NCBI GenBank assembly: GCA_905479595.1
Contig: CAJQND010000142.1
Location: 1 to 8,309 of the forward strand
Direction of reading: 5' to 3'
Source of the DNA: an uncultured Hyphomicrobiales bacterium
GTDB lineage: Bacteria > Pseudomonadota > Alphaproteobacteria > Rhizobiales > CAJQND01
DNA: 8,309 nt
Shown: positions 7,201 through 8,309 of the stretch, piece after piece
Layout of the letters: each line of letters begins with the position of its first letter
Position numbering within the stretch: position 1 is the first letter of the stretch
Made by a program: the position numbers and the translations under genes
The notes under the pieces: generated by a model
What the model was told of the DNA's origin: nothing
Database searches by the model: none
What the model saw: only the letters and a program-made list of their open reading frames with translations

Positions 7201-8162
7201 CCACCGCAATTAACGCCATCGCAACGGGCACTAATGCCCAGGCGACTGCTGAAAATTCCATGGCTACCGGGTTAAATTCCAAGGCACTTGCGAAAGATTC
7301 CATCGCGAACGGCACCGGGTCCACTGCGGCAGGCGAAAGAGATGTTGTAGTTGGTGCCTATAATGTCACCGATGTTGGTGGTGCTAATACGGTCGTTGGG
7401 ACAGGTATCGCGGTTATTGGAGCCGACAGCACTCAAAACACTGTTCTTGGCTATGGCCACCAGGTGACCGGCAGCGGCAATTTTGTGGGTGGCGATCCCA
7501 ACACGGTGGTTGGCAGTAATAACGTCTCGACTGGCGTGAACAACAATGTGACCGGCGATTCTAACGTGGCACTTGGCGAACAGGTGAACGTGACCGGCAA
7601 TAGTAATGTCGTCATTGGCGATAACACCTCAGCAGTTGCAAATAACGCGACAGTTATCGGGAAAAACGCCAGTGCCCGGGCCGACGGTTCTGCCGCATTC
7701 GGCAACGGCGCGGTGGCCTCACTGCAAAACCAGCAGGTTTTTGGCACCACGGCCAATACATATTCTGCACCAGGTATCACGTCTGGCCTCAGCGCAGCGC
7801 GACAGTCTGGACCACTGGAGGTCGCGACTTCGGATGCGGACGGCAATCTGGCAACCGATGGTGGCCAAATATTTGATACCTTGAGTGAAAACCAGGCGAG
7901 CATCGCCATGGCCATGTCGATGGTCAGCCCGTCGCTCACATCAGAAGAAAATTTTGGTATCGCTGTGAACTGGGGTAATTTTGAAGCCTCTCATGCCATG
8001 TCGCTTTCTGCGATTGGTGTTGTAACCAGGGGGCTCTTTGGCGAACATGACCGCCTGGCGTTTACCGGTGCGTTGAGCACGAATTTGAAGAGCGCCTCAT
8101 TCTCTGGCCACCGGTCGAACCGCGTGTTCGGCGTGCGTGCAGGGGCGCAGCTCACCTGGTAG
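4242..8162 (+). CDS. YadA-like trimeric autotransporter adhesin
   Basis: A 1306-residue surface adhesin of the type Vc secretion class, which trimerises and inserts its C-terminus as an outer-membrane barrel. Regions in order: signal peptide 1-28 (FKR basic start, hydrophobic core, cleavage after VLA); an Ala-rich, probably helical domain about 45-205 with Cys50 and Cys203 at its ends; a beta-rich segment about 206-443 of short G-V-x-V-x-G strands, including five 12-residue repeats (265-324); a YadA head of 42 consecutive 14-residue NAIAxG-type repeats (444-1031; Hep_Hag/YadA head family, PF05658); a looser Asn/Val/Gly-rich repeat zone 1032-1160; a neck with NTYSAPGITS (1172-1181) and SGPLEVATSDADGNLATDGG (1189-1208); a short helix 1209-1228; and about four beta strands (1235-1306) ending in Trp. 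A long coiled-coil stalk is missing. GGAG at 4231-4234 supports the start. Family assignment is firm, the ligand unknown. Confidence 0.9.
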   Translation: MFKRCLNSFSSLTTVTAVLVFAANPVLATPAAAPAPVTPSTNQVASGATCADQYNNSIIAFDAVEDSKSQSAHDAAVAATVAEGVAVAAEATGLVAEEIAATASAVAFGAMSAGLAVTVAYGVAPAPTAGGIPGSVAAATAAGVLAGSSTIEAVALAAAIVGQASSATALGLEIGGLVFDAEADAAGDSALALRHAAMSLSECETDFIGTVSISNNAGLDVSGTARFQDGLGVDGTLHAADDLVVHGTATVDGLTTLDGGASIKGGTSIADGATITGGASIADGATITGGASIADGATITGGTSIADGAIITGGANIADGATITGGASVSGGIDNNNGGITNAGLISGVSGLQVNGDITATGTVTANKGIFGAGGIVNAGTSDLQGAIFNSTGNVTIDDTLDVTGDVNVDGNLSVIGTSAGITAGGGSITGLGNGEPLASTGHVNAIAIGNSSNATSNGSLALGTGAQSTSNHAVAIGTSAAASNKFAVAIGANSVASGLNSIATGYQAQATKTNAIAVGYKAEATGANAIANGNQAKAQGNNAIAVGSKALASKNNAIATGSGAQATGANSIAAGTNAKATMDYAIAQGEQALASGQGAIATGRLAKATNTYAIAQGWNSEASGIDSIVMGRGTLANATNAMAFGNNAEATGENSLAQGLLAKASAINAIASGNGANADSANAIAIGATAQALAENAGSFGSNAIASGVGSLAFGTNALADSANAIASGTGAQATAENAIATGNKAQASGVDSQASGNGAQANSLNSIATGTNARALADHTIATGVNAKASSQFAIAQGANALASAEFAIATGASAIASAHHSVALGTLAEASGVHAIAIGKDSKASQVNAIANGAGAEASGEQSIATGKDATASGFGSIASGFMSNSTAEHATAIGTKADASAFGATALGREAAASGDHSQASGTRAMATQMAAIAQGFEAQATALNAIAQGMQANASGDNSMAMGSGAFATQLAAIAQGMQAQATAINAIATGTNAQATAENSMATGLNSKALAKDSIANGTGSTAAGERDVVVGAYNVTDVGGANTVVGTGIAVIGADSTQNTVLGYGHQVTGSGNFVGGDPNTVVGSNNVSTGVNNNVTGDSNVALGEQVNVTGNSNVVIGDNTSAVANNATVIGKNASARADGSAAFGNGAVASLQNQQVFGTTANTYSAPGITSGLSAARQSGPLEVATSDADGNLATDGGQIFDTLSENQASIAMAMSMVSPSLTSEENFGIAVNWGNFEASHAMSLSAIGVVTRGLFGEHDRLAFTGALSTNLKSASFSGHRSNRVFGVRAGAQLTW
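4374..4856 (+). other. Adhesin N-terminal Ala-rich domain with cysteine pair
   Basis: Residues 45-205 are dominated by Ala, Val, Gly and Ser with regularly placed Glu and Asp. This suggests amphipathic or membrane-seeking helices rather than the beta structure of the rest of the protein. Two glycine-rich hydrophobic stretches (about 106-122 and 143-162) are separated by a Pro/Gly-rich turn (124-134). Cys50 and Cys203 are the only cysteines of the mature protein and could form a disulfide that closes the domain. I recognise no known head domain. It would sit at the membrane-distal tip. Confidence 0.5.
5034..5213 (+). repeat. Five 36-bp in-frame tandem repeats in the adhesin
   Basis: Five head-to-tail 36-bp units (starting at 5034, 5070, 5106, 5142 and 5178) encode the 12-residue unit GG[AT][SN]IADGA[TI]IT, with a partial unit on each side. 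Units differ from one another at only a few bases, far less than the head repeats, which points to recent expansion or ongoing conversion. Each unit is two hexads with Ile six residues apart, a spacing similar to hexapeptide left-handed beta-helices. Because 36 is a multiple of three, copy number can change without breaking the frame. Confidence 0.85.
6243..6620 (+). repeat. Three copies of a 42-residue (126-bp) super-repeat
   Basis: Head units 17-25 (residues 668-793) align better three units apart than to their neighbours. First members end in A[DN]S (ADS, ADS, ANS). Second members end in A[LT]A (ALA, ATA, ALA). Third members end in AS[GS] and begin with [ED][NH]. This indicates growth of the array by duplication of blocks of three units. 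Confidence 0.6.
6999..7250 (+). repeat. 126-bp duplication in the distal head array
   Basis: Units 35-37 (residues 920-961) and 38-40 (962-1003) are a tandem pair. Both have a first unit ending ATQ, then [ML]AAIAQG with AQATA, then [LI]NAIA. The DNA shares stretches such as attgcgcaagg. It is the same block size of three units as at 6243-6620. Confidence 0.6.
7335..7721 (+). other. Irregular Asn/Val/Gly repeat zone and neck entry
   Basis: Residues 1032-1160 follow the regular head but drop the 14-residue frame. Short units such as NTVVG, NNVTGDSNVALG and NVTGNSNVVIG recur at varying spacing, with Asn and Val replacing the Ala-rich pattern. Similar transition zones precede the neck in other alphaproteobacterial YadA-like proteins as I know them. 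The structure is probably a continuation of the beta-roll. Confidence 0.5.
7857..8159 (+). other. Adhesin membrane anchor, divergent YadA type
   Basis: Residues 1206-1306 contain a short Ala/Met-rich helix (about 1209-1228) and four amphipathic strands: about 1236-1248 (ENFGIAVNWGNFE), 1250-1263, 1270-1287 and 1293-1306, ending VRAGAQLTW. Four strands per chain and a terminal aromatic residue are the hallmarks of the 12-stranded trimeric YadA anchor (PF03895). The canonical PYAPGK.. and GVGVGYQW motifs are absent. The WGNFE motif is one I associate with a variant anchor in alphaproteobacteria. Confidence 0.6.
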
Positions 8163-8246
8163 GCGTGTGACATAAGAGGGCTTTCCTGTTTCGGGCGAGT
8201 TTGTATACTTTACCTGTGTCAGTTCATTCCGGCTCGGGGAGTTTAT
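8163..8246 (+). promoter_or_regulatory. Intergenic spacer with possible -10 for the ligase gene
   Basis: TATACT (8204-8209) is a good -10 about 38 bases before the ligase ATG, but the matching -35 position holds only a poor match (TTTCCT, 8182-8187). GGGGAG (8236-8241) is a strong SD 5 bases before the ATG. I see no convincing hairpin terminator for the adhesin gene in these 84 bases. Confidence 0.35.
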
Positions 8247-8309
8247 ATGCCTTTTAAAGAACCGTCTTTCACCCTTGGGATTGAAGAAGAATACCTTCTT
8301 GTTGATCTG
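8247..8309 (+). CDS. Carboxylate-amine ligase, GCS2/YbdK family (5' fragment)
   Basis: Only the first 21 codons are in the window and the gene runs off the right edge. The start PFKEPSFTLGIEEEYLLVD matches the conserved N-terminus of the glutamate-cysteine ligase type 2 family (PF04107), where SFTLGIEEE begins the ATP-grasp-like GCS fold. Members join a carboxylate to an amine with ATP. E. coli YbdK has weak glutamate-cysteine ligase activity, but most members have unknown substrates. The SD GGGGAG supports the start. Identification rests on a short but very characteristic motif. Confidence 0.85.
   Translation, partial: MPFKEPSFTLGIEEEYLLVDL

Larger units (their letters stand above)
5571..7334 (+). 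repeat. Head array: 42 repeats of 14 residues (42 bp)
   Basis: From Val444 to Gly1031 the protein divides into 42 units of exactly 14 residues with no insertion or deletion. The Gly at unit position 7 is present in all 42. The consensus is x-N-A-I-A-x-G-x-x-A-x-A-[ST]-x, a variant of the SVAIG-type YadA head repeat that forms a trimeric left-handed beta-roll. Synonymous codons vary strongly between units, so the DNA repeats are diverged and probably stable, unlike the 36-bp array upstream. Confidence 0.9.

Noticed and set aside
5571..7334. CRISPR-like appearance of regular 42-bp periodicity
   Set aside because: The periodicity is in coding frame, units are diverged at synonymous sites and there are no unique spacers. 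It is a protein repeat array.

Overview
The window looks like a piece of an alphaproteobacterial chromosome with moderate GC. The evidence is a class II (plant/Mycobacterium-type) DAHP synthase, a dimethylargininase, a small hypothetical protein of a style common in Hyphomicrobiales and relatives, and the type of YadA-like adhesin found in marine or stalked alphaproteobacteria. The taxonomic call is inference from gene style, not from a search.

Layout. Positions 1-138 are non-coding and hold a perfect 14-bp inverted repeat spanning 3-86 and a compact double palindrome at 112-131. A dimethylargininase gene (ddaH, 139-936, minus) and an EamA/DMT permease gene (1026-1880, plus) are transcribed divergently. 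A small hypothetical protein (1980-2237, plus) then runs head-on into the class II DAHP synthase gene (aroG, 2251-3639, minus). A single imperfect palindrome at 2215-2248 lies between these convergent genes and probably terminates both.

Positions 3640-4241 (602 bases) hold no convincing gene. They contain a sigma70-like promoter whose -10 element lies in a perfect 12-bp palindrome, followed by a leader of about 350 nt with several successive hairpins. The leader ends at a good ribosome binding site for a 1306-residue YadA-type trimeric autotransporter adhesin (4242-8162), which fills half of the window. The adhesin has a signal peptide, an unusual Ala-rich domain bracketed by two cysteines, a beta-rich segment with five near-identical 36-bp repeats, a head of 42 uninterrupted 14-residue repeats, a neck, almost no stalk and a short divergent membrane anchor. 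The window closes with the first 21 codons of a carboxylate-amine ligase (GCS2/YbdK family) gene.

The enzymes are metabolic housekeeping genes with no obvious joint pathway. The adhesin stands as its own transcription unit with its own probable regulation. The most noteworthy material is the adhesin architecture (repeat regularity, 42-residue super-repeats, polar core position, unfamiliar N-terminal domain) and its long structured leader. I see no CRISPR array, transposase, tRNA or rRNA.
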